From positions 1,984,001 through 2,048,000 of the forward strand of contig NZ_CP117880.1 of NCBI RefSeq assembly GCF_028736175.1: a DNA stretch of 64,000 nucleotides, read 5' to 3'. A program made the translations under genes and the position numbers. This stretch comes from Sphingobacterium oryzagri (GTDB lineage Bacteria; Bacteroidota; Bacteroidia; Sphingobacteriales; Sphingobacteriaceae). Below the pieces are notes generated by a model. The model was not told where the DNA came from, did no database searches, and saw only the letters and a program-made list of their open reading frames with translations. This document shows positions 9,366 through 17,931 of this stretch, in pieces (the first letter of the stretch is position 1; each line of letters begins with the position of its first letter).

Positions 9366-9842
9366 TCACCAACCATATCCGATGCCAGCACCGAACCACC
9401 AAGGCATAGTCCCATCAACGGTATTGAATAATGGAGTATAGCTCACGTGAAATCCCACACCTTTAGTCTTTTGCCTAAAGCGATAGCCAACTTCCGGAGA
9501 AATTATCAGAGGGGATTCGTCTCCTTTAAAATTTCCCATAAGGGCTACAGTTGCATTAACTCCCAAAACAAACGCACTCTTTTTTTCTCCAAACACATAA
9601 TTAAGCCCTAGAGGGACGAGAATAACATCCCTAATATCCTGAGAATCAAACAAACCGAATGAATTCCCGACACCCGCTCTAAAACCAAGTCCATTTATAG
9701 TGTTTTTTTTGAAGCGCATATCAAAATTTAAAGCAGCAATTGTACTACTCCCCCCAGCCTCTACGAATACATATTTCTTTCCTTGACCATTAGATACTAA
9801 ACTAATGAAGACGAAACAGAGTGTTATATAAATATTTTTCAT
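9366..9842 (-). CDS. Hypothetical secreted, barrel-like protein
   Basis: Product of 158 residues, unknown function. It has a signal peptide (NIYITLCFVFISLVSNGQG) and a mature part with alternating hydrophobic and polar stretches rich in glycine and aromatics (GLNYVFGEKKSAFVLGVNA, GFHVSYTPLF), ending in an aromatic residue (GAGIGYGW), as in small outer-membrane beta barrels. It lies 6 nt after the gene fragment at 9849 on the same strand and within the repeat-bounded insert, with no obvious link to core genes. Confidence 0.6.
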   Translation of the reverse strand: MKNIYITLCFVFISLVSNGQGKKYVFVEAGGSSTIAALNFDMRFKKNTINGLGFRAGVGNSFGLFDSQDIRDVILVPLGLNYVFGEKKSAFVLGVNATVALMGNFKGDESPLIISPEVGYRFRQKTKGVGFHVSYTPLFNTVDGTMPWWFGAGIGYGW

Positions 9843-9848
9843 ATAAAA

Positions 9849-10319
9849 TTAATTTTCACTTTTTTCTATGTATGCACCCTTCCATGTATTTCCGAATCTT
9901 GCTACCCCATATATTGACGCATATTGCATCACTATTTTAGAAGCATTCGCCGTCGCTTTAGCCGAGTTAACAGCATTTTTTTGCCAGTTGACAGTACTTC
10001 CTGACATACTAAAACTAATTATCATATCCGTAAAATGAGCAAGTTCTACCACTATCTCTTCCTTATTATTAAAAGCTATTTCTTGGGGTCCGGCAATAAC
10101 AACAGGAGTTTTTCGCTGAGAATTTAACCATACAGAAACTGCACTTTGTTCGTTCTTTGGCACATTTTTATTCAATCTCTTGGCTTGGTCATAGACAAGC
10201 TTGATGGCACGTTGAAATCCTTTACTTAAATCTAGATTTATATCATATCCTAATGTATCTACTTGATACCTAATAGGACTTGGAGATGTGTTACGATTCC
10301 AATCAATACTATTTTTGGT
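9849..10319 (-). pseudogene. Open frame without a plausible start, probable gene remnant
   Basis: The frame opens just after a stop codon (complement of 10320-10322) and runs 156 codons, but the first usable start is a TTG at 10175, well inside protein-like sequence. Codons before it read as normal coding sequence (for example GFQRAIKLVYDQAKRLNKN). This looks like the 3' part of a longer gene whose beginning is missing. I recognise no domain. A displaced C-terminal module of a polymorphic toxin is one possibility, but nothing in it proves this. Confidence 0.45.
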
Positions 10320-10322
10320 TTA

Positions 10323-10804
10323 ATAATTAATTTCTTTTGTAAATATACGTATATCTTTAAAATAATATAATTTAAATTATAAATTTTTTATAAAATATTT
10401 CATTAAAAAAATACGCCATAAAAGAATGTATTTATCATGAAATTATCTTTGCTAATTTCATATCTCTATCCGAGCAACTTACTTATTTACGTCCAATTTT
10501 AGTTCGTATTTCAAGTCTTCAAACCGATTTTAAGGAAGCAGATCGTTATCCATTAGTTTGCCGACCTATATCATTGATAGACGTTTTTAAAATGTGCCTC
10601 TCGCTTTTAAAAATAAGTTACATAATTTATTAAATAAAAATATGATCTAAGTTTTCTTAAATGATGAAAAGGGGTCTCTGCTTAGCTTTATCTTTATCAA
10701 GCAATTTATAGTAATATACGACTTGATACTACCGGAATTGAAAATCTCTTTTTATTAAAATTTAAACAAATTTGGGTTAGATTATATCCTAGGAATATAT
10801 GATC
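10323..10804. other. AT-rich gene-free stretch
   Basis: About 480 bp of low-GC DNA with no convincing frame on either strand and no clear promoter or terminator. It is the right part of the segment between the 137-bp repeats and contrasts with the flanking higher-GC core. Confidence 0.6.
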
Positions 10805-10941
10805 GGTGAATTGCGTGTGGGATATTGCAGATTTAAATCTTTTTATCCACGCCATTTGTACCTAGCTAATCTCAATATGAAAATTTCCAATCAGCAGATG
10901 GGAAAGGTGCTATCATTAAAAAAGCCCATCTTTCGATGAGC
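10805..10941. repeat. 137-bp direct repeat, right copy (next to tRNA-Leu)
   Basis: Partner of 9021-9157. It ends inside the tRNA-Leu terminator stem, 9 nt before the tRNA gene. This copy is probably the original one, because only here does the sequence complete a functional hairpin. Confidence 0.93.
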
Positions 10942-10947
10942 TTTTTT
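10918..10947 (-). terminator. Terminator of the tRNA-Gly/tRNA-Leu transcript
   Basis: Stem aaaaaagcccatc / gatgagctttttt with one C-A mismatch and a TTTC loop; the A run reads as a T run on the minus strand. It lies 3 nt beyond the 3' end of tRNA-Leu. Confidence 0.85.
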
Positions 10948-10950
10948 CCG

Positions 10951-11035
10951 TACCTAGGGCGGGAATCGAACCCGCACTCCCTTAACGGGAACAGGATTTT
11001 AAGTCCTGCGTGTCTACCAGTTCCACCACCTAGGC
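10951..11035 (-). tRNA. tRNA-Leu (anticodon TAA)
   Basis: Class II tRNA of 85 nt read on the minus strand. The acceptor stem is GCCTAGG / CCTAGGT (first pair G-T) with discriminator A. The anticodon loop in ggacttaaaatcct has anticodon TAA, a long variable arm follows, and the T arm is gggttcgattccc. CCA is not encoded. It is 5 nt downstream of tRNA-Gly in the same transcript. Confidence 0.96.
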
Positions 11036-11040
11036 AACTG

Positions 11041-11113
11041 AGCGAAAGACGAGATTCGAACTCGCGACCCCAACCTTGGCAAGGTTGTGCTCTACCAACT
11101 GAGCTACTTTCGC
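11041..11113 (-). tRNA. tRNA-Gly (anticodon GCC)
   Basis: Class I tRNA of 73 nt on the minus strand. The acceptor stem is GCGAAAG / CTTTCGC with discriminator T, the D arm is agctcagttggtagagc, the anticodon is GCC in aaccttgccaaggtt, and the T arm is cgagttcgaatctcg. CCA is not encoded. First gene of the two-tRNA unit. Confidence 0.97.
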
Positions 11114-11124
11114 TTAACGTGGTG

Positions 11125-11155
11125 CAAATATAGAAGATTTGTGCAGTGCTGCAAA
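11125..11155 (-). promoter_or_regulatory. Bacteroidota-type promoter of the tRNA unit
   Basis: On the minus strand TTTG (11152-11155), exactly 19 nt, then TATATTTG (11125-11132). This matches the Bacteroidota consensus TTTG-N19-21-TAnnTTTG. The -7 box is 11 nt upstream of the mature tRNA-Gly 5' end. Confidence 0.88.
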
Positions 11156-11237
11156 ATATATTTTAAAAAAGTCACTTTTTTACTGCTTGCTGCACGCATT
11201 AGCAAGTTCTCTGCGTTTCCATCGATCATAAAGTGAC

Positions 11238-11287
11238 AAAAAAGATGCCGCCCAGAGGTTGTCAAGCCTAAATAAGATCCGGGCGGC
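11238..11287 (-). terminator. Rho-independent terminator after amt
   Basis: Read on the minus strand, GCCGCCC pairs with GGGCGGC around a 27-nt loop, followed by ATCTTTTTT. It begins 20 nt after the amt stop. Confidence 0.82.
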
Positions 11288-11307
11288 GGTAAAAACAAGG
11301 AGTACGG

Positions 11308-12618
11308 TTATAGCTCTTCGTCGTGTTGACTGACGTCAAGACCGAGAACTTCATCTTTTTCGCTTACGCGTAAAGGCGCTAGCATATCCGTGATCTTCAA
11401 GAGCAGTAATGCTCCGAAGAAAGCGAAGGCAGATGCGCCGACTAGCGCGATAAGGTGTGCCGTAAATAAACCGGTTTCGCCAAAGAAAAGACCGTTTGTG
11501 GTTACGGCGCCATTTACCGAGCTGTGTGCGAAAACGCTGGTCAAGAGCATACCGACCATGCCGCCTACGCCGTGGCAAGGAAATACATCGAGTGTGTCGT
11601 CGATTCCTTTTTTAGTTCGCCATATCACGAGCAGATTACTGATGACGGCGGCAACGATACCGATGATAAGGGAGTGAGGTATGGTTACGAAACCTGCGGC
11701 TGGCGTGATAGCTACAAGGCCAACAACAGCGCCGATACAAGCGCCCATGGCCGAAGGTTTCTTACCTTTCAGAATATCAAAAAATATCCACGCCATCGCT
11801 GCAGCGGCAGAGGCTGTGGTTGTCGTTGCAAAAGCGGAAGCTGCTAGTTCATTGGCACCGCCCGCGGAGCCCGCGTTAAATCCGAACCAACCAAACCAAA
11901 GAAGCCCGGTTCCCAGGATTACGTAGCTGATGCGTGAAGGCGTATGCGCCTGCTCTTTTCGTTTTCCTAGATAAAGCGCTGATGCAAGCGCAGCCCAGCC
12001 AGCAGACATATGGACAACCGTGCCGCCAGCAAAATCTAGAACACCCATTTTGGCCAATATGCCTTCGGGGTGCCAGGTGGCGTGGGCGAGTGGTGCATAG
12101 ATTACAATAACGAAAAGGGTAATAAAAATTAAATATGCGTTGAATTTGATGCGTTCCGCAAATGCACCGGTAATTAATGCGGGTGTGATGACCGCAAACT
12201 TCAGTTGAAACATTGCAAACAGCGCAATGGGAACGGTTGGCAGCGCCGGCCAAGTGGCATTGCCCAACATACCTTTCATCATGTAAAAGGTGGATGGATT
12301 GCCGATAATACCGCCAACATCGTCGCCGAAAGCCAGGCTAAAACCAAATATCACCCAGATAATGGTAATAAGCCCCATGCAAACGAAGCTTTGCAACATG
12401 GTAGATATGACATTTTTCTTTCTGACCATACCTCCGTAAAAGAAAGCTAGGCCAGGTGTCATAAGCAACACCAGTGCGGCAGACATCAATAGCCAAGCCG
12501 TGTCACCCGTGTCGATAGTACTTTCTTCAACGGTAGTGACTTCGGTAGATGGTGCGAGGATAGCGAGGAGTACTGCGATAATGAGGGTTCCGAATGGAAT
12601 TATCTGTTTTATAGTCAT
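11308..12618 (-). CDS. amt: Ammonium transporter
   Basis: Inner-membrane Amt/MEP/Rh channel of 436 residues with about 11 transmembrane helices and a short N-terminal hydrophobic segment. Family signatures are visible: MTPGLAFFYGGMVRKKN, DFAGGTVVHMSAGWAALA with the first pore histidine, and PCHGVGGMVGMLLT with the second. The C-terminal tail contains LRVSEKDEVLGLDVSQHDE, the cytoplasmic segment contacted by PII proteins in other bacteria, but no glnK gene is next to it. An exported barrel gene precedes it 116 nt upstream on the same strand. Confidence 0.97.
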   Translation of the reverse strand: MTIKQIIPFGTLIIAVLLAILAPSTEVTTVEESTIDTGDTAWLLMSAALVLLMTPGLAFFYGGMVRKKNVISTMLQSFVCMGLITIIWVIFGFSLAFGDDVGGIIGNPSTFYMMKGMLGNATWPALPTVPIALFAMFQLKFAVITPALITGAFAERIKFNAYLIFITLFVIVIYAPLAHATWHPEGILAKMGVLDFAGGTVVHMSAGWAALASALYLGKRKEQAHTPSRISYVILGTGLLWFGWFGFNAGSAGGANELAASAFATTTTASAAAAMAWIFFDILKGKKPSAMGACIGAVVGLVAITPAAGFVTIPHSLIIGIVAAVISNLLVIWRTKKGIDDTLDVFPCHGVGGMVGMLLTSVFAHSSVNGAVTTNGLFFGETGLFTAHLIALVGASAFAFFGALLLLKITDMLAPLRVSEKDEVLGLDVSQHDEEL

Positions 12619-12683
12619 GTCCTTGGTTTGTATGTACGATTGGTTTTTATCATTTTGTTTGTGCGAGGGAGTCTTTTTGATGA

Positions 12684-12709
12684 AAGGAAGTGGGGATTCC
12701 CACTTCCTT
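12684..12709 (-). promoter_or_regulatory. Perfect hairpin between barrel gene and amt
   Basis: Eleven-bp perfect stem aaggaagtggg / cccacttcctt with a 4-nt loop (gatt). There is no T run on either side, so it is not a normal intrinsic terminator. In the transcript it would separate the barrel gene from amt and could stabilise or process the mRNA or attenuate amt. Confidence 0.6.
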
Positions 12710-12734
12710 CACATGATAATAATGGCGGTTTCGC

Positions 12735-13472
12735 TTAGAAAGTGAATCCAGTGGAAAGCTTATAGAAAGAGTCTTTCGGTTGTAAGCCATTTTTCAGTTC
12801 AGGTCCGGCTGAAAGACGGATAAAGCTCGCTACGCGTGGTACGTTAAATTGTACATACGGACCAAGCCATTGGTAATAATCTAAAACGCCATTAACATCG
12901 TCTTTGGTACGTTTTAAGTGTTCAAAGTGCCCTCCAAAAGAAAAGTTTTGGCTAACCTTGAAACCCGCATTTGCCCAGTAGTGTAAGTAGGCTAACGTTG
13001 AAGCACCTTCGGGCGCTTTGTCGCGTAGTGGCGCGTAGTAACCGACATAAACTTCACTTTCGAATTTTGTCTTGTCAACGTTAAAAAATAGATTGGGTAC
13101 AATACCATCACCGGCGATACCACCTAGCTGACCCGATGTCGCTCCTTTGGAAAGCAAATCACCGAAAGTAAAGCCGATGTTCGGGTTTAGGGTGATGCCA
13201 TCAGCCAAGTAAAGGTTCACCCCTCCACCAAATTCCGTCCAGTTTCCCCAGGCACCGGCGGTTCCTGCACCCCAAAAAATTCCATAAGCAGACACACCAA
13301 TTTTGTCAGAAAGCTTGTATTCGACACCAGCGCTCGGTGCTACACCGAAAAATTGGTCAGAAGTCAGGCTTAAAGAGAAAGTTGCATTGTTGTCTTGCGC
13401 TTTTGCAGATAAAACACTTGCTGAAATTGCTGTGATGCAAAGAATTGCTTTTAAAAAGTTGTTTTTTTTCAT
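12735..13472 (-). CDS. Outer-membrane beta-barrel protein upstream of amt
   Basis: Product of 245 residues with signal peptide (cleavage after SAKA, mature start QDNNATFSLSLTSDQF). The mature chain alternates polar and hydrophobic residues, is rich in Gly, Phe and Tyr, and ends in KLSTGFTF with the C-terminal phenylalanine typical of outer-membrane barrels. It is upstream of amt on the same strand, separated by a hairpin. The position suggests an outer-membrane pore or companion for ammonium uptake under nitrogen control; that role is inference from context. Confidence 0.75.
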   Translation of the reverse strand: MKKNNFLKAILCITAISASVLSAKAQDNNATFSLSLTSDQFFGVAPSAGVEYKLSDKIGVSAYGIFWGAGTAGAWGNWTEFGGGVNLYLADGITLNPNIGFTFGDLLSKGATSGQLGGIAGDGIVPNLFFNVDKTKFESEVYVGYYAPLRDKAPEGASTLAYLHYWANAGFKVSQNFSFGGHFEHLKRTKDDVNGVLDYYQWLGPYVQFNVPRVASFIRLSAGPELKNGLQPKDSFYKLSTGFTF

Positions 13473-13601
13473 AAAAACTTTGGTCGTTAGATAAACATTT
13501 GATTAATTAATGCTAAAATAGATCAAAATTTTATAAAAACAATAGTTATTTTGAAAAAAAATCAAAAAAAGGTAATAATTTATGATTGAATTGCAATTGT
13601 T

Positions 13602-14084
13602 TTAGTTGTTTGTGTTGGTTTTTTGTCTTATTATATCGGCTTCAAAGCCTTTACTGAGTAGGTAATTGAATAATTTTTGTCTTTCTATTCGTGTTATTTT
13701 GTTTGTTGGTGTTTTTATTCGTTTTTCTATGATTTTATCAAGCATTTCCTCGTATTCTTCGGTAATTATTTCCCGTAATGCGATCCGAATGAGCGGTTCT
13801 GAGACTCTTTTTGCCTTTAAATGCATCTTAATTTTGATTTTTCCCCACCCTTTCATTCTAAATTTGCCTAAAACATAAGCTTTCGCAAAGCGCTCTTCGT
13901 TTAAAAAGTTATCTTCGATCAATTGGGCGATAATATTTTCCACCTCATCCTGATGCAGCCCCCAGCTATATAGCTTATCGCGAACCTCCTGCTGGGCACG
14001 CTCTTGGTAAGCACAATAACTTTCGGCCTTCTGTTTCGCTTGCAGGGGTGTATAGGTTTTTGTTCGTTTTGACGATTCCTCCAT
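13602..14084 (-). CDS. recX: Regulatory protein RecX
   Basis: RecX family, 160 residues, modulator of RecA filaments. Recognisable segments are YCAYQERAQQEVRDKLYSWG, LIEDNFLNEERFAKAYVLGKF and KGWGKIKIKMHLKAKRV, the three-helix RecX repeats. It is transcribed away from murF-alr with 68 bp between the starts. recA is not adjacent, which is usual in Bacteroidota. Confidence 0.92.
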   Translation of the reverse strand: MEESSKRTKTYTPLQAKQKAESYCAYQERAQQEVRDKLYSWGLHQDEVENIIAQLIEDNFLNEERFAKAYVLGKFRMKGWGKIKIKMHLKAKRVSEPLIRIALREIITEEYEEMLDKIIEKRIKTPTNKITRIERQKLFNYLLSKGFEADIIRQKTNTNN

Positions 14085-14152
14085 CTTGCAAATCTTGAAA
14101 AAATGGTGGACTTATTGAAAATATTGATGAAATTTGTTCGTCGCACTTATAT

Positions 14153-16582
14153 ATGTATACATTAACTTCCATACTTGCTATTATCGATCATCAGCGGTAC
14201 CGCTTTGTCGGGTTAGACCTGGAAATTGTCGACTTGGCATATGATACCAGAAAGATTCGCCATGGCGGGCAAAGTTTGTTTTTTGCACTGAGAAGCATAC
14301 GTGATGGCCATCAGTTTATTGGCGAGGCTTACCGTAAGGGCGTGCGTGCTTTTGTTGTTTCACAAGCGGATATCGATACGTCTATCTACCCGGAAGCAAA
14401 TTTTATCTGGGTAGAGCAGGTGATGGCCGCCTTGCAGCAACTAGCACAATATCATCGTATGCAGTTTAAAAAGCCAGTTATCGGTATTACGGGTAGCAAT
14501 GGCAAAACGGTGGTTAAAGAATGGCTTACGCAATTGTTGTTGGGCGATAAACGGGTTTACCAAAGTCCGAAAAGCTACAATTCCCAGTTGGGTGTCGCAT
14601 TGGCGTTATGGAATCTGAACGATGACTACGATTGTGCCCTTATTGAAGCCGGAATAAGCCAAGAAGGCGAGATGGAAAACCTCGCCAGCATGATCCGGCC
14701 GGATCTTGGTATTTTTACCAATATTGGCGTAGCACACGCCAGTGGATTTCCCAGCAAACAACATAAGCTTGCAGAAAAAGCGAAGCTTTTTGCGCAGGCG
14801 GAAGCTGTCATCTTTCCTTCGAGATATCCCATTGCACCGCTATTACCTGATGGCTTATTACAGTTTAGTTTCGGCGATAAGGAAACAGACGATGTAAGAA
14901 TTTTGCAGATCGAGCGGGAGGGGCGTGCACATGCTGCTGTCCGCGTGGCATACCAACAGGAAGTAGCGACATTTAGCATTCCATTTCAAGACAAGGCTTC
15001 GATCGAAAATGTATTAACCTGTTTAACCGTGTTGCTTTACATGGGGTATTCGCTGGAAGCGATATCCCAAAAGTTAGCCCTTCTACGTCCGTTGGAAATG
15101 CGTTTGCAGCTGAAAACAGGCAAGAATAACTGTTCGATCATCGATGATACCTATTCTAACGATTTGGCTTCGTTGCAAATTGCGTTAGACTTTTTGTTTC
15201 AACAACAGCAGCATCGTAAGAAAACGTTGATTTTGTCGGATATGGAGGGGTTAGATGCTAAATTGCGTGGAAAGCTGCTATCCCTGTTGCAAAAGCAAGA
15301 ATTAGATCGTATACTGCTCGTAGGCGAAAGATTACAATACCTCGTTTCCGAATTGACAACGCCAACGCAGCTGTATGCGCAGACCGAAGATTTGCTGTTT
15401 GCGTTAAAAGATATTGCCTTCACCGACGAAACTATTCTGGTCAAAGGTAGCAGAGCTTATCACCTGGAAGATGTTAGCCAGCAAATCGCGGCGAAATCGC
15501 ACGAAACGGTGTTGGAAATCAATCTGAACGCGTTAGAGCATAATTTGCAAACCTTTCGGAGCTTACTTCCGGCCGATGTGAAGCTGATGGCGATGGTCAA
15601 AGCATTTTCTTACGGCAGCGGCAGTTACGAGGTTGCTAATCTGCTTCAGTTTAACAAAGTAGACTATTTAACGGTTGCTTTTGCAGATGAGGGCGTGGAG
15701 TTGCGACAACATGGGATAAATTTGCCTATCATGGTGCTGAGTCCGGATGAACAAGTTTTCGAAAGCCTACTTGCGCATCAATTGGAACCGGAAATTTACA
15801 GTTTCCGTATCCTGAAGTCGTTTATCGCTTTTTTGGAAGCTCGGCAGATTACTGACTTCCCGGTACACATCAAGATCGATACGGGTATGCACAGGTTGGG
15901 TTTTATGCCCGAAGAAATGGAAAGGTTAGCAGGTTTGCTGCAAGCAACTGACACGGTAAGACCAAAAAGTGTTTTTTCGCATTTGGTGGCTTCGGGTAGC
16001 GCTGCGCATGATGCTTTCACGGAAGAGCAAATTCAAGTCTTTCTACAGCATGTGACGCAGTTGGAAGAACATTTAGGTTATCGGCTTGTGCGCCATATTG
16101 CGAATACATCAGGCATTGTGCGTTGGCCGAGTGCTTATCTGGATATGGTGCGCTTAGGGATTGGTTTGTATGGTGTGGATATGGATGGTCAGTTGGATTT
16201 GGAAATGGTGAGCACGCTGAAAACAACGATCACGCAAATCAAAGCATTGAAAGCTGGTGAAACCGTTGGTTACGATCGTAAAGGTGTGCTTTATCGCGAT
16301 AGTCGCATAGCGACGGTCAAGATTGGTTATGCCGATGGTTACAACCGGCGTTTTGGGCAAGGTGTGGGCAAGATGATGATTGCCGGACAGACGGTGCATA
16401 CGGTGGGTTCGATCTGCATGGATATGTGCATGTTGGATGTTACGGATGTTCTTGCGCACGAAGAAGATGAAGTGCTTGTTTTTCCCGATTTGATGCAGGC
16501 TGCACACGCCATAGGAACCATTCCTTATGAGCTGTTGGTCAATATCTCGTCTCGGGTTAAAAGGGTGTATTTTTACGGATAA
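14153..16582 (+). CDS. murF-alr: Bifunctional MurF / alanine racemase fusion
   Basis: Two peptidoglycan enzymes in one chain of 809 residues, an arrangement common in Bacteroidota. Residues 1 to about 450 are MurF, which adds D-Ala-D-Ala to UDP-MurNAc-tripeptide; the ATP loop is GITGSNGKTVVKEW near 113-126, and RPLEMRLQLK with DDTYSND are Mur-ligase segments. From about 455 it is alanine racemase, making D-Ala from L-Ala; the PLP lysine is K near 483 in MAMVKAFSYGSG, and RLGIGLYGVD, VGYDRKG and KIGYADGYNRR follow. KAFSYGSG differs from the textbook KADAYGHG but is the usual form in these fusions as far as I recall. DUF502 follows 13 nt later. Confidence 0.96.
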   Translation: MYTLTSILAIIDHQRYRFVGLDLEIVDLAYDTRKIRHGGQSLFFALRSIRDGHQFIGEAYRKGVRAFVVSQADIDTSIYPEANFIWVEQVMAALQQLAQYHRMQFKKPVIGITGSNGKTVVKEWLTQLLLGDKRVYQSPKSYNSQLGVALALWNLNDDYDCALIEAGISQEGEMENLASMIRPDLGIFTNIGVAHASGFPSKQHKLAEKAKLFAQAEAVIFPSRYPIAPLLPDGLLQFSFGDKETDDVRILQIEREGRAHAAVRVAYQQEVATFSIPFQDKASIENVLTCLTVLLYMGYSLEAISQKLALLRPLEMRLQLKTGKNNCSIIDDTYSNDLASLQIALDFLFQQQQHRKKTLILSDMEGLDAKLRGKLLSLLQKQELDRILLVGERLQYLVSELTTPTQLYAQTEDLLFALKDIAFTDETILVKGSRAYHLEDVSQQIAAKSHETVLEINLNALEHNLQTFRSLLPADVKLMAMVKAFSYGSGSYEVANLLQFNKVDYLTVAFADEGVELRQHGINLPIMVLSPDEQVFESLLAHQLEPEIYSFRILKSFIAFLEARQITDFPVHIKIDTGMHRLGFMPEEMERLAGLLQATDTVRPKSVFSHLVASGSAAHDAFTEEQIQVFLQHVTQLEEHLGYRLVRHIANTSGIVRWPSAYLDMVRLGIGLYGVDMDGQLDLEMVSTLKTTITQIKALKAGETVGYDRKGVLYRDSRIATVKIGYADGYNRRFGQGVGKMMIAGQTVHTVGSICMDMCMLDVTDVLAHEEDEVLVFPDLMQAAHAIGTIPYELLVNISSRVKRVYFYG

Positions 16583-16595
16583 GTAAACATTTATT

Positions 16596-17192
16596 ATGAT
16601 AAAGAAGATTTCGCAGAAACTATTATATTATTTTATTAAAGGCGCCTTAGTTGTAGTGCCTGTGGCGGGTGCTGTATTTTTAATTATTTGGGCGGTTGCT
16701 TCGCTGGATAATGCGTTAAATCTGACTTCTCATTTTTTACAGGATGAGGAAGGTCATCCGCTGTATATTCCGGGTATCGGTATTTTGACCGTTATCTGCG
16801 TATTGATTTTGGTCGGATTGATCTTTACGAACCTTGTGACGGCACCTATCCGCGCTTGGCTGAAACGCTCGGTCAATAAAATTCCTCTCTTTAACACCTT
16901 GTATTCTTCCATAAAAGATTTTACGGAAGCTTTTGTTGGCGATGCTAAGAAATTTAATGAGCCCGTTTTAGTCGTGGTGAATGAAACCGGATTGCGAAAA
17001 ATCGGGTTCCTGACACAACGTGATTTAAGCAAAATAGGCTTGTTGGATGATGTCATTGTGTATTTTCCCTATTCGTATTCGGTGGCGGGGCAAGTGGTGG
17101 TGGTGCGCGCGACGCACGTGCAAAAATTAAATATGAGTGCTACCGACGCGATGAAACTTGTCGTATCTGGTGGCGTAAGTGGCATTGAATAA
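16596..17192 (+). CDS. DUF502 family membrane protein
   Basis: Inner-membrane protein of 198 residues with two transmembrane segments (about residues 12-32 and 58-80). The conserved cytoplasmic-type region NKIPLFNTLYSSIKDFTEAF and later VVNETGLRKIGFLTQRDL match the DUF502 family. The molecular function of the family is not established to my knowledge. It lies 13 nt after murF-alr and 14 nt before the next gene, so it is probably co-transcribed with cell-wall synthesis. Confidence 0.88.
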   Translation: MIKKISQKLLYYFIKGALVVVPVAGAVFLIIWAVASLDNALNLTSHFLQDEEGHPLYIPGIGILTVICVLILVGLIFTNLVTAPIRAWLKRSVNKIPLFNTLYSSIKDFTEAFVGDAKKFNEPVLVVVNETGLRKIGFLTQRDLSKIGLLDDVIVYFPYSYSVAGQVVVVRATHVQKLNMSATDAMKLVVSGGVSGIE

Positions 17193-17206
17193 GAATCGAA
17201 ACAGCG

Positions 17207-17803
17207 ATGGCGAATTTTTTAGATAAAATATTTGGAAGCAAGATCGAGGTGGATATGGTCAAAACGGAGCTTGAAGCCAGTTTATGTTTTCACGAGTCGC
17301 GTGTGGATAGTCTATTGGCACGGTTGGTCGAAGAGCGTGATGATGATGCGCTACGTGCGCGTTTCTCCAGTTATTTGCTGGCGGCTGTGCAACTACAGGA
17401 AAGCCAAGAGGTAAGCGTACAGACCGAGGTGGGGCTGTTGGAAACCTATATTCAGCTCTACCAAGCGGTACGCGGCGACCAGCTATTTGTGCAGATCGAT
17501 TGCCAGCTTGAGGTCGATAAATTGCTACCTGCTTTTATGCTGTTTCCGCTTATCACTAATGCTTTGCAGCAAGGTTACAATTCGATGGATAAGTTTCCGC
17601 TCAAAATCAAGATCCGCGCTTTCGAGCATGCGCTTCACATGGAAGTCAGCAATCATGTAAACCATCACATTGCCTCCCAAGCGCAAACGCCGCTTATCGA
17701 TCATTATAAAAATCGGTTGATTACTCTTTTTCCCGAGCGGCACCATCTGCTGCTTAATAGCAATAGCCATACCTTTAAAGCAACGCTCCAGCTTGTGTGG
17801 TAA
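17207..17803 (+). CDS. LytS-like histidine kinase fragment or divergent homologue
   Basis: Cytoplasmic protein of 198 residues without transmembrane segments. The middle (EVGLLETYIQLYQAVRGDQLF, then LLPAFMLFPLITNALQQGY) parallels LytS-type kinases, where a helix EFLENYIxLEKxRFGD leads to LPPxxLQPLVENAxKHG. It differs at the N-box (ITNALQQGY for VENAxKHG) and shows no DxGxG ATP-lid motif, and the phospho-accepting histidine region is not recognisable. It may be a degenerate kinase-like regulator rather than an active kinase. The start has an ATG 14 nt after DUF502. Confidence 0.55.
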   Translation: MANFLDKIFGSKIEVDMVKTELEASLCFHESRVDSLLARLVEERDDDALRARFSSYLLAAVQLQESQEVSVQTEVGLLETYIQLYQAVRGDQLFVQIDCQLEVDKLLPAFMLFPLITNALQQGYNSMDKFPLKIKIRAFEHALHMEVSNHVNHHIASQAQTPLIDHYKNRLITLFPERHHLLLNSNSHTFKATLQLVW

Positions 17804-17931
17804 AATAAATAAAATCGATCAATTACTGCTGACAAACTGTTGTCAAAAACTCGCTTAATTTTGGTTGTATAGAAAGGATGCAAGGTTAACCGCACTCTAT
17901 CATTTATTCACATACATAAAAAATTAAGCAC

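Noticed and set aside
10936..11133. 65-codon plus-strand frame
   Set aside because: It is the antisense of tRNA-Leu and tRNA-Gly.
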